A DNA stretch of 64,000 nucleotides from NCBI GenBank assembly GCA_964237235.1, contig CAXSGY010000003.1, positions 274,393 to 338,392 of the forward strand, in the 5' to 3' direction. Position 1 is the first letter of the stretch, and each line of letters starts with the position of its first letter. Source of the DNA: GCA-002050365 sp964237235. GTDB taxonomy: Bacteria > Acidobacteriota > Blastocatellia > Pyrinomonadales > Pyrinomonadaceae. Below, piece by piece: positions 52,344 to 59,245 of this stretch. The notes under the pieces were generated by a model. That model ran no database searches and had not been told where the DNA came from. It saw only the letters and a list, made by a program, of their open reading frames with translations. Made by a program: the position numbers and the translations under genes.

Positions 52344-52631
52344 TTACGGAATCAGCGACAAGCCGTGATAAGCGCGAAGCCGATTGCGAACTTTTTTTGA
52401 GAGCGGGCGCGTTCTGATGTCCGCCGCAACCGTCGCCTCGACCGGGTTCTTTTTCTCGTTCATCCGCCGCTCCGCCGTGCGAACCTGACTCGGTGTCCAG
52501 TATGGAAATCTGCCTTTTTCTTTAATCGGTTTCGGCAGAATTCCGTCTTTGACGAGCGCGTCTATCCGGTAATCCGTAACGAGCCACAGTTCGCGTAAAT
52601 TTCTTCGATTAAAAATTATTCGATTGTCCAT
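52344..52631 (-). CDS. AlpA/excisionase-like DNA-binding protein
   Basis: 95 residues from the ATG at 52631. LRELWLVTDYRIDALVKDGILPKPIKEKGRFPYWTPSQV... has the winged-helix layout of AlpA and MerR-like regulators (helix-turn-helix, GxxPxP wing, then WxxxxV). Such genes control excision or replication of islands and satellites. Upstream sequence carries the tandem TTTTGTCAGC and TTTTGATAC repeats described separately. Confidence 0.7.
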   Translation of the reverse strand: MDNRIIFNRRNLRELWLVTDYRIDALVKDGILPKPIKEKGRFPYWTPSQVRTAERRMNEKKNPVEATVAADIRTRPLSKKVRNRLRAYHGLSLIP

Positions 52632-52632
52632 A

Positions 52633-52681
52633 GCATTTTTCAAATACGCTGGGTAAGGCAGTATCAAAAGTATCAAAAGGT
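52633..52681. repeat. 50-bp leader repeat, copy 1
   Basis: About 90% identical to 53071-53120. Read on the minus strand it contains two tandem CTTTTGATA units and ends AAAATGC just before the AlpA-like start; the ATG in the repeat opens a six-codon frame (MLWTIE) overlapping the real start. Confidence 0.8.
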
Positions 52682-52698
52682 TAAAAGTTTTTAGAACA

Positions 52699-52735
52699 AT
52701 CTCTAAACTCAGCACTGACAAAAGCTGACAAAACT
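52699..52735. promoter_or_regulatory. Tandem decamer site TTTTGTCAGC, copy 1
   Basis: On the minus strand, two consecutive TTTTGTCAG(C/T) units followed by the GCTGAGTTTAGAGAT tail. Identical apart from one base to 54721-54756 and partly repeated at 52806-52829. Likely a regulator-binding or iteron-like site. Confidence 0.6.
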
Positions 52736-52805
52736 GCTTTTCGGGAATTCACCGGTCAAGGTGGCATCAAAAAAATTTTAATTTTTAGAAATATATCTGA
52801 ATTGA

Positions 52806-52829
52806 CCACTGACAAAAGCTGACGAAACT
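52806..52829. promoter_or_regulatory. Tandem decamer site TTTTGTCAGC, copy 2
   Basis: Two consecutive units (minus strand TTTCGTCAGC, TTTTGTCAGT), without the conserved tail. Lies between the 59-residue gene and the AlpA-like gene. Confidence 0.55.
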
Positions 52830-52894
52830 AATTTCAAGATGCGGATTCCGCACTTTGATTTTTGTCCCGCGATGAAACAAAAGCTCCAGGCTTC

Positions 52895-53074
52895 TCAAAT
52901 CTCAAACTGCGCGGCGACGGCGAACAGAGCGCACAGCACACCGACGATAATGATTGCCGCATCCGTTCGTCTGACTCGCTCGGCGCGGATTTCACCTTGC
53001 GCCGCATTCCACTCGTCGCGCTCGATGCGGGCATTGGCTTTCGCTAAAAATAATCTTTCGCCGTTGATTAGCAT
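52895..53074 (-). CDS. Small membrane protein, 59 residues
   Basis: ATG 53072-53074, TGA 52895-52897. N-terminal charged helix (ANARIERDEWNAAQGEIRAE) and C-terminal membrane helix (AAIIIVGVLCALFAVAAQF). Same plan as the 57-residue protein and the same ARIER string, so they may be distant paralogues. Its start codon lies inside the 50-bp leader repeat, which directly abuts the stop of the beta-helix gene. Confidence 0.6.
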   Translation of the reverse strand: MLINGERLFLAKANARIERDEWNAAQGEIRAERVRRTDAAIIIVGVLCALFAVAAQFEI

Positions 53075-53120
53075 TTTTAGAAATACGCCGGTTAGGGCAG
53101 TATCAAAAGTATCAAAAGGT
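53071..53120. repeat. 50-bp leader repeat, copy 2
   Basis: See 52633-52681. Here the ATG carried by the repeat is the start codon of the 59-residue protein. Confidence 0.8.
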
Positions 53121-53125
53121 CAAAT

Positions 53126-54586
53126 TTATTCAATCCGTTTCGTCGGCAGATTCCAAATATCGAAACGGAAAATGCTGGACGGCGAGCCGATGAAATTTAT
53201 CCCTGTTTCTTCTTCGCCGATAAACTGCACTTGCGTCGGCTGCTCGAACTGATAACGACGATGAAAGGCGGAAAAGATATAAACCTGCCCGCCAGCGACA
53301 TCTTCAAAGCTGTAATAGCCTTGCTGATTTGTGTAAACCTGTCGTTGATTGCCCTGCGAATCCGTGAGCGTAATCAAAATCCGATAAATACCGCGACCGT
53401 TCGCTTCGGTGACTCGTCCGCCCGCCGTCGCGCCTGCCGCCGTCGGTGCTTGATATTCCGCCGCGCCGATGTCCACCGCCGAACCGTTTCTTCGCGGAAA
53501 ACCCGCGCCGCGCTGGTCGGTTGTTAAAGCAAACGGCGGATTGTTCACCGCGCACGATAAATTAACCACACAATTATCGCCCGCGTCTCGAACCAGACTG
53601 TTCATCATCGGCAATCGGGTGTCGCTGTTGCCGCCGTTGTTCTGCAAACCGTCGAGTCCGCCCGTTCCCGCTAAGTCCGTAATGTCGCCGAATGCGCCGA
53701 AGCCGTTGCTGCAAGTCGTGTTTCTCACCAGATTATAGCCGTTCGAGGTGAAGTTGCCGCGCAAATCTTTACAGTCGTATACAGCAGTATTTTCGCTGAT
53801 TATTGAATTGCGAACATTGACAGGATTACCACCTTCAGCAATTATTCCGCCGGCGGCTTCGCGACTGCCGCCGGTACTCGTATTGCCGGTAATAGTGACA
53901 TTATTCATATTTAACGGAGTACCGCTTTGCAGGAAAATACCTGCGGCACCGGGATTGTTATCTGTATAAGTGTTATTGACGATTGAGGTATTGACAATAG
54001 TCGTCGGTCCTTCAAGGAAGAGCGCACCGCCGTAACTTTGACTAAAATTGTTACTAATCAGCGAATTGTAAATTTTCAGTGTTGTTGCGCGTCCAAGGGT
54101 GTCGATGGCACCGCCGCCGCTGGGACGATTGTTGCCGGAAATGTTCATTCCATCAAGTGTGAGTGAACTGGCGATTATGTAGATGCCGCCGTTGCCGCCC
54201 GTTAAGGTCATTCCCGAAATCATCACCGTCGCGCCGTCTGTGATAGTAAATATCGGAAACTGATTCGTCGCGCCGGCATCGCGTTGGACTGTCAATTGCC
54301 GCGCCCCGCGCCCGATGATCGTCAGATTCTTGTTAATCGTCAGCCCGTCGTTGGCAAGCACGATTACTCTCGCCGAATCGAAGAACGCGCCGAACTCAAT
54401 CGTGTCGCCCACCGCCGCGCCGTCAATCGCGCCGCGTAAATTACAATCGAGAATCGCCGATGTGCAGGCACTCACGCTGCCGTTATCGTCGCCGCGATCA
54501 ACCGTTCTGGTTGCCGCCCGCCCCTCGAATACAAATACTCCGAGAGTCAAAAGAACTCCCGCCAATAATCGAATCGGTAATTTCAT
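53126..54586 (-). CDS. Secreted right-handed beta-helix / choice-of-anchor protein with C-terminal regulatory-like domain
   Basis: 486 residues. Signal peptide KLPIRLLAGVLLTLGVFVFEGRA. Residues 55-330 are repeats of TLT/NNT strands typical of a right-handed beta-helix (GGNGGIYI, ISNNFSQSYGGA, NNVTITGNTSTGG), ending in TDQRGAGFPR...VDIGAAEY as in choice-of-anchor Q proteins. Residues about 380-486 form a carboxypeptidase-regulatory-like Ig domain (GGRVTEANGRGI, NQQGYYSFEDV) ending IWNLPTKRIE. That domain is near-identical in the protein at 60831-61694. Likely a surface protein. Confidence 0.85.
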   Translation of the reverse strand: MKLPIRLLAGVLLTLGVFVFEGRAATRTVDRGDDNGSVSACTSAILDCNLRGAIDGAAVGDTIEFGAFFDSARVIVLANDGLTINKNLTIIGRGARQLTVQRDAGATNQFPIFTITDGATVMISGMTLTGGNGGIYIIASSLTLDGMNISGNNRPSGGGAIDTLGRATTLKIYNSLISNNFSQSYGGALFLEGPTTIVNTSIVNNTYTDNNPGAAGIFLQSGTPLNMNNVTITGNTSTGGSREAAGGIIAEGGNPVNVRNSIISENTAVYDCKDLRGNFTSNGYNLVRNTTCSNGFGAFGDITDLAGTGGLDGLQNNGGNSDTRLPMMNSLVRDAGDNCVVNLSCAVNNPPFALTTDQRGAGFPRRNGSAVDIGAAEYQAPTAAGATAGGRVTEANGRGIYRILITLTDSQGNQRQVYTNQQGYYSFEDVAGGQVYIFSAFHRRYQFEQPTQVQFIGEEETGINFIGSPSSIFRFDIWNLPTKRIE

Positions 54587-54720
54587 ATTTTTGTGCGTCT
54601 GAAAATACATTGCTTTTTTCGCTCGCCCGGGCGGTTCGCGTTTATTTTTATTTTTCCGCCGCGCCTCGCCCTCGAATGATTTTCATTCTCTCGAATCGGC
54701 ACGGATAATTTTCAGAATAA

Positions 54721-54756
54721 TCTCTAAACTCAGCACTGACAAAAGCTGACGAAACT
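54721..54756. promoter_or_regulatory. Tandem decamer site TTTTGTCAGC, copy 3
   Basis: Same 36-base element as 52699-52735, here about 135 bp upstream of the beta-helix gene start on the minus strand. Confidence 0.6.
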
Positions 54757-54816
54757 ATTTTTCGGTTTTTGGTTTTTCTTTAGCCGGACTGCCCGTTATC
54801 ACATCTTTTATTAAAA

Positions 54817-55017
54817 TTATTCTTGAGACGTTTCGTCCTTCAAATCTTGCGGCGTATCTTTGAATTCGCTCTCATCTGCCGTGTTTGAAACTTCGCCGAT
54901 TTCCGACAAGTTTTCAGAAGAGGCATCAGAATCAATTTTGTAAATCGGCTTACCGCTTTCATCTGCGTCGGGAATTTTGTCGAACTCTTTCTTTTTGTCT
55001 TTATCTTCGATAATCAT
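54817..55017 (-). CDS. Acidic small protein, 66 residues
   Basis: MIIEDKDKKKEFDKIPDADE... with about one third Asp/Glu; probably disordered. GGAG just upstream. The ATG overlaps the stop of the HTH gene (ATGA), so the two are coupled. Acidic partners of DNA-binding proteins can be inhibitors or DNA mimics, but nothing shows this here. Confidence 0.6.
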   Translation of the reverse strand: MIIEDKDKKKEFDKIPDADESGKPIYKIDSDASSENLSEIGEVSNTADESEFKDTPQDLKDETSQE

Positions 55018-55196
55018 TTTTTCTCCTTTTTCGGTCTGCCGGGTTTTCGTTCTTGCACAAAAGCCAAGTCCTTTTCGTCAATCATATAAACATTAGCGAA
55101 TTTTTCGGCGGGTAGCCTTTTCTGCTCAATCAGAGCTATTACACGCCTCTGGCTGACGTTTAACTTTTCCGCCGCTTGTATCGTTGTTATCTTCAT
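55014..55196 (-). CDS. Small helix-turn-helix (excisionase-type) protein
   Basis: 60 residues. MKITTIQAAEKLNVSQRRVI is the MerR/excisionase HTH, then a short wing (LPAEKFANVYMIDEKDL) and a basic tail PGRPKKEKK (AT-hook-like GRP). It faces the palindromic operators at 55230-55317 and may repress both itself and the divergent operon. Confidence 0.75.
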   Translation of the reverse strand: MKITTIQAAEKLNVSQRRVIALIEQKRLPAEKFANVYMIDEKDLAFVQERKPGRPKKEKK

Positions 55197-55229
55197 TTTT
55201 CAGAATATAGATTAAAACTTTTATTTTAT

Positions 55230-55317
55230 CTATGCAAACCTTCGTATATTTTATTTTTATGAAACTATACAAACGATTGCATAATTGATTTGACAATCTA
55301 TACAAACGATTGTATAG
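55230..55317. promoter_or_regulatory. Three palindromic operator-like sites between divergent genes
   Basis: CTATACAA-ACGA-TTGTATAG (55298-55317) is perfect; CTATACAA-ACGA-TTGCATAA (55265-55284) has two mismatches; CTATGCAA-ACCT-TCGTATAT (55230-55249) is weaker. Centres are 35 and 33 bp apart, about three helical turns, so bound proteins would lie on one face. The sites cover the promoters of both flanking genes. Confidence 0.75.
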
Positions 55318-55318
55318 T
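55290..55318 (+). promoter_or_regulatory. Strong promoter TTGACA - 17 bp - TATAGT
   Basis: -35 TTGACA at 55290-55295 and -10 TATAGT at 55313-55318 with exact 17-bp spacing. The perfect palindromic operator fills the spacer and overlaps the -10, so a bound repressor would block RNA polymerase. Drives the operon starting at 55374. Confidence 0.75.
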
Positions 55319-55373
55319 TGTTTATAGATTGAATAAATCATTCATTCCGAAATAAACGACAGGAGAAAAATCA

Positions 55374-55790
55374 ATGATTGAAATTACCGACAAAGACAGA
55401 TTCGCACAGGTCATCGCCGATTCAATTGCACGAGTCGAACTGACCGCGCCGAATTCGCAAACCAAAAAACGATGGATTAACGCCATCGCCAAGGCAACGG
55501 TCGAGATTGAACAAAACGGTGTCTTTATGACTTGGCAGGAAGAGAATCATTCGCTTCTGATTTGGAGTCAAAAGAGCAATCAGATTTACACGGCAAACGG
55601 AGTCTGCCAGTGCCGCGCATTCGCCGAAGGTCAGGCGTGTTTCCACCGGGCGGGAGCGAGATTGGTTCGTCTGTATCTGGAATCGGAAGCAAAGACGGCG
55701 AGTGTGGCAGCGAAACGTGAAGAACTGACTTATCTGAAACCGACAACGACGTTCAAAGCCGAAAGAGTCGGCGGAATCAGAGTCAACTAA
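55374..55790 (+). CDS. SWIM-type zinc-finger protein
   Basis: 138 residues. A helical N-terminal half, then a SWIM motif: YTANGVCQCRAFAEGQACFH gives CxC and CxH zinc ligands. The finger binds DNA or protein in other SWIM proteins, often with recombination or helicase partners. AGGAG at 55361 precedes the start. First gene of the repressed operon. A small inverted repeat (AGGCTTAG/CTAAGCCT, 55798-55830) follows it. Confidence 0.75.
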   Translation: MIEITDKDRFAQVIADSIARVELTAPNSQTKKRWINAIAKATVEIEQNGVFMTWQEENHSLLIWSQKSNQIYTANGVCQCRAFAEGQACFHRAGARLVRLYLESEAKTASVAAKREELTYLKPTTTFKAERVGGIRVN

Positions 55791-55797
55791 ATACGAA

Positions 55798-55830
55798 AGG
55801 CTTAGGAATGCTAGGAACACTTCTAAGCCT
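55798..55830 (+). terminator. Weak attenuator-like hairpin
   Basis: AGGCTTAG at 55798-55805 and CTAAGCCT at 55823-55830 followed by CTCTTTCC. It could cut transcript levels between the SWIM gene and the next. Confidence 0.45.
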
Positions 55831-55867
55831 CTCTTTCCACTTAAAAACTAAATGGAGATTCAACATT

Positions 55868-56401
55868 ATGGATAATACGACGACCCAAACTAAAAAACAA
55901 AACGACGATCAAAACAACTCGGCTGACGTGCCGACAATGACCGAAGATGAAATGAAGAAGTTCATCTCGACGCTTGCCAATACACAAGAAATTCAAGGCG
56001 ATTATGTCTTTAACGGATTTCTCTTTTTCTTTCAAACCATCAACGAGGCAATTAGAAGCAGTCAGGTTGAAGCCCAAAACCTGATGCTTCATTTGCAGGA
56101 ACACGTTTTTCACAAATTGATGTGGGAAAGTTTTTGGGCTTTCGACGCGCACCGCAAAAAAGCTCATCTTATTTTCGAGAAAACCGAGCCGTTCGTTGAA
56201 TACGAGCCTATTGTGGATTTGTCTGAAACGGAACTCGAAGACTTGGCTTTGCCGCTTTCGACTTTGTTAAAAAATCCGCATTTGCCGGAATCAATCAAAG
56301 ACGCGCTCGAAGGTGAACTGAACGGCAATCACACGGATTTTTACACGCCGGAGAATATCGCCGGAAATTTGCGCGAACTGCAAAAACAGGAGGCGCGATG
56401 A
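55868..56401 (+). CDS. Unknown protein, 177 residues
   Basis: Start fixed by GGAG ten bases upstream of the ATG at 55868. Asn/Gln/Asp-rich first 25 residues, then a helical domain (TMTEDEMKKFISTLANTQE, SQVEAQNLMLHLQEHVFHKL) and an acidic region. No family recognised. The stop overlaps the next start (ATGA). Confidence 0.6.
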   Translation: MDNTTTQTKKQNDDQNNSADVPTMTEDEMKKFISTLANTQEIQGDYVFNGFLFFFQTINEAIRSSQVEAQNLMLHLQEHVFHKLMWESFWAFDAHRKKAHLIFEKTEPFVEYEPIVDLSETELEDLALPLSTLLKNPHLPESIKDALEGELNGNHTDFYTPENIAGNLRELQKQEAR

Positions 56402-56610
56402 AACCAAAAACCGATTCCGTCTCAAAACTTGCCGAAAACCTTTGGACGGCGTGGCTGATATTTACCGAATCGCCGAAAGGCAGGAAAACCGTTTTAGAAG
56501 AATTCGACAAAATGATCGCTCTGCGAACGGATAAACCCGAACTTGTCGAATGGCTGAAAAAACTTAAACAAATCTTTCTCGATTTGGAAAAAGCGGAGGT
56601 AGCGCGATGA
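56398..56610 (+). CDS. Unknown small protein, 70 residues
   Basis: Two helices: ENLWTAWLIFTESPKGRKTV and LVEWLKKLKQIFLDLEKA. Overlaps both neighbours by 4 bp (ATGA). A paralogue, with a TAG at one Trp position, is encoded at 56900. Confidence 0.6.
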   Translation: MKPKTDSVSKLAENLWTAWLIFTESPKGRKTVLEEFDKMIALRTDKPELVEWLKKLKQIFLDLEKAEVAR

Positions 56611-56903
56611 ACAGACGAAACTTTTTAGCAATGGCTTTCGGCGCGGCTCTGGCAATTCCGGCAATCACTCAAACGATGAAAGCCGATGGCAGAGCCGCAC
56701 GAATCAAGGTAATCGAACAGCATCAACGCACTTTGGCAACGGCTTACATCAACGCCACCGTCGAAGAAAGAGAATATGTGATCGAACGGCTTAACGAAAT
56801 GGCTTCCAAGCCCCGAAACGCCAAGATCAAAAAGCTGGTCGAAGATTATCGAGACATTCTGCTTTCTTACGATGTCGTTCCGGCTGTGGAGGTGGAACGA
56901 TGA
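56607..56903 (+). CDS. Small exported protein with twin-arginine signal
   Basis: 98 residues. MNRRNFLAMAFGAALAIPAI carries a Tat-type RRNFL motif and a hydrophobic h-region; cleavage near residue 23-27. The mature part is a charged helical segment (RTLATAYINATVEEREYVIE). It has no cofactor motif, odd for a Tat substrate; it may be a Sec protein with a chance RR. Confidence 0.6.
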   Translation: MNRRNFLAMAFGAALAIPAITQTMKADGRAARIKVIEQHQRTLATAYINATVEEREYVIERLNEMASKPRNAKIKKLVEDYRDILLSYDVVPAVEVER

Positions 56904-57061
56904 AAACTAAAACGAAATTGGCAACCGAAGCGGAAACCATAAAAATTATCAGCCGTTTATGGCGATTATTCACCGAATCCAAAGAGAGCCGCGAAACGGT
57001 TCTGGAAGTGTTCGACGGCGCGGAAAAGTATTTTCCGCAGAAGCCGCACGTCGTCAAATAG
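56900..57061 (+). CDS. Unknown small protein, 53 residues, ending at TAG; intact 70-codon paralogue beyond
   Basis: Gapless similarity to the 70-residue protein at 56398, offset by 2: FTES, TVLExFD, KP, K, FL. The TAG at 57059-57061 falls exactly where the paralogue has Trp52 (TGG). After it the frame continues FADMKEAFLKAEASDE to a TAA at 57110-57112, which would give 70 residues, the same length as the paralogue. Read as a recent nonsense mutation, a read-through site, or a truncated functional gene. Confidence 0.6.
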   Translation: MKTKTKLATEAETIKIISRLWRLFTESKESRETVLEVFDGAEKYFPQKPHVVK

Positions 57062-57104
57062 TTTGCGGATATGAAAGAAGCGTTTTTGAAAGCGGAGGCA
57101 AGCG

Positions 57105-57470
57105 ATGAATAACTTACGACAAATCGGTGTGGAGAATTTACCGCGCCTCGCTCAATTTAGAACCGTGCGCGGTTTGCTCGGCAATGACAAAGAAGTCTTT
57201 ACCGCCGTGTCCGTTTTCGATAACCATTTATCGCATCTCGGCATTTTGAACGGCGATATTCTGATCGTCAAAGTCGGCAAACACTTCAACGAATCGAATC
57301 TCTACGTTTGGCGAACGCCGAGCGGACAAATGGCGCGGTATGGCGAAACGACCTGCGCAGAAATCGTTTTGCACAACGGCAAAGGACAGCGCGAGACTTT
57401 CTTTCGCGTCGAGGTGGAGATGCTCGGCGTGGTCGTGAGAGTCGAACGGGATTTGAAGATTAGACGATAG
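57105..57470 (+). CDS. LexA/S24-fold-like protein without catalytic residues
   Basis: 121 residues. SHLGILNGDILIVKVG matches the strand-turn GDxLxV motif of the S24 peptidase fold; the Ser expected ten residues before the Asp is His, and the Lys of the catalytic dyad is replaced in WRTPSGQMARYG. So at most it is an inactive S24-like domain. GGAGG six bases upstream. Last gene of the operon; terminator 24 bp downstream. Confidence 0.5.
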   Translation: MNNLRQIGVENLPRLAQFRTVRGLLGNDKEVFTAVSVFDNHLSHLGILNGDILIVKVGKHFNESNLYVWRTPSGQMARYGETTCAEIVLHNGKGQRETFFRVEVEMLGVVVRVERDLKIRR

Positions 57471-57493
57471 AATTTATTTTTATTCGATTTCAG

Positions 57494-57525
57494 AGCCGCG
57501 AATATTTAAACTCGCGGCTTTTCTT
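57494..57525 (+). terminator. Rho-independent terminator
   Basis: AGCCGCGA at 57494-57501 pairs with TCGCGGCT at 57512-57519, followed by TTTCTTC. Ends the SWIM operon. Confidence 0.82.
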
Positions 57526-57563
57526 CTTTCTAATCTTTTTGCGACTTTTTTTGCCCGGGTCGG

Positions 57564-58136
57564 TTACGCCAAGGTTTTCTCCAAAATCGCGTTTGATACC
57601 TGCAGATGAACCAGAACCAGCGGATGCGCCGCCGCCGCTAAATTTATCAGGTCGGGATCGGCGGCTTCGGCTTCGATTTTGCTCATCACTGTATCGAGTT
57701 TTTCGTGTCCCATAACTCCGCTTGCCTGAAGATACGCGCGGTCGAATTCCGCTTCCGATAAATTTTGCAGTCTCTTAACCATTTCCTGCGTTTTTTCGTC
57801 GGGATTTGACGGCAGCGTCAGACTCTTTTTATCGGCGAATTCTTTTAGCTTGTCGCTCAATCCGGTCTGCTCATCAACTTCAGCTTTCGCCAGCGCGAGA
57901 ACTTCGTCATCGTGTGCTTGATCGGCAGCGACGCGGCTCAATTCCAATTGCATCGTTCCGCCGACCGCGACTTGCAGCAACAGCTGCCAATCGTTTTCGG
58001 AAAATGATTTGATTGTCGGCGTAACGGCGGCGACCGTTTGCGCCGCGTTTTGGTTAATAACGTCGAATTGCTCGCGGCTCATATTGCCGATTGTCTCCGC
58101 TCCGTTTTCCGCAGCTGTCTGATTTGAATTATCCAT
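57564..58136 (-). CDS. DUF4142-like helical protein
   Basis: 190 residues, ferritin-like helix bundle without metal ligands I can identify. WQLLLQVAVGGTMQLELSRV and EFDRAYLQASGVMGHEKL are the pattern of the DUF4142 family, which is usually exported; no signal peptide is seen here. AGGAG seven bases upstream. Confidence 0.75.
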   Translation of the reverse strand: MDNSNQTAAENGAETIGNMSREQFDVINQNAAQTVAAVTPTIKSFSENDWQLLLQVAVGGTMQLELSRVAADQAHDDEVLALAKAEVDEQTGLSDKLKEFADKKSLTLPSNPDEKTQEMVKRLQNLSEAEFDRAYLQASGVMGHEKLDTVMSKIEAEAADPDLINLAAAAHPLVLVHLQVSNAILEKTLA

Positions 58137-58366
58137 AGATTTCTCCTATCAATTAGTCTTAATTTTTATCTCAAATTCTTTGGTTAAAGCAATTAAACGA
58201 CATTTGCTTTCAGATTAAATTTTTCACGGTGATTTCTAGTGATTTTATTAAAAAACATCAGGTGATTATATTGGAGCGTTAAAGATTCTGTCTGTCATTT
58301 GCCAGACAGAGATTGTTTCAATTATTTGATAATCTCCAGATTCCAAAACTTTAACAAACAAAATGG

Positions 58367-59245
58367 ATGTCAGATAAATTTCAACTACAACTGTCCGCAA
58401 CCAGCGAACTCGTTTCGGAAATTGGCAGCGGCTCGATATTTTTTATCGGCACGGCGACCGTCATTATCCGCTTCGCCGGATTTACAATTTTGACCGACCC
58501 GAATTTTCTGCACGCCGGCGATCACGCGCATCTCGGTTACGGGCTGACTTCAAAGAGACTGACTGAACCGGCGATTGATATTGAAGAATTACCGCCGATT
58601 GATTTTTGTGTTTTGTCGCATTATCACGGCGACCATTTCGATCAAATCGTGGAAGAAAAACTTCGCAAGGATTTGCCGATTGTCACGACCGCGCACGCCG
58701 CCGAAAAATTAAAAAGCAAAAGTTTTACCGCGCCGATTCCGCTCGAAACGTGGGAATCGGCGGCGATTAAAAAAGGCGATTATCGGGTGAAAGTGACCTC
58801 GATGCCCGGACAGCACGGACCCGGCATCGTTGATTTCGCGCTGCCGCCAGTGATGGGCAGCGTTCTCGATTTCGAGGATCAAAACGAATGGCGACTACTG
58901 CGACTTTATATTTCCGGCGACACGCTTCTGATTGACGACCTTAAGGAAATTCCCCGCAGATTTCCCGAAATTGACATCGGACTTTTTCATTTAGGCGGCA
59001 CGCGCGTTTTGGGAATAATGGTCACGATGGACGACAAGCAGGGCGTGGAAGCGGTAAAAATTATCAATCCCGACAAAGCGATTCCGATTCATTACGACGA
59101 TTACGACGTTTTCAAATCGCCGCTCGAAGATTTCAAAAAAGCAGCGACGGCAGCCGGACTCGGCGAAAAAATGATTTATCTCGCGCGCGGCGAGAGCTAC
59201 GATTTTCAAATTTCGGCAGATAAAAATAACGAGGAGAAAAATTAA
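58367..59245 (+). CDS. Metallo-beta-lactamase-fold hydrolase (UlaG-like)
   Basis: 292 residues. SHYHGDHFD is the HxHxDH metal motif; TILTDPNF supplies the first strand, YISGDTLLID and IPIHYDDYDVF further ligands. UlaG-type enzymes hydrolyse ascorbate-6-phosphate lactone or act as RNases or phospholipases. One base separates its stop from the next gene, so an operon. Confidence 0.88.
   Translation: MSDKFQLQLSATSELVSEIGSGSIFFIGTATVIIRFAGFTILTDPNFLHAGDHAHLGYGLTSKRLTEPAIDIEELPPIDFCVLSHYHGDHFDQIVEEKLRKDLPIVTTAHAAEKLKSKSFTAPIPLETWESAAIKKGDYRVKVTSMPGQHGPGIVDFALPPVMGSVLDFEDQNEWRLLRLYISGDTLLIDDLKEIPRRFPEIDIGLFHLGGTRVLGIMVTMDDKQGVEAVKIINPDKAIPIHYDDYDVFKSPLEDFKKAATAAGLGEKMIYLARGESYDFQISADKNNEEKN

Noticed and set aside
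52839..53252. Plus-strand 137-codon frame
   Set aside because: It is the shadow of the minus-strand 59-residue gene and the 3' end of the beta-helix gene.
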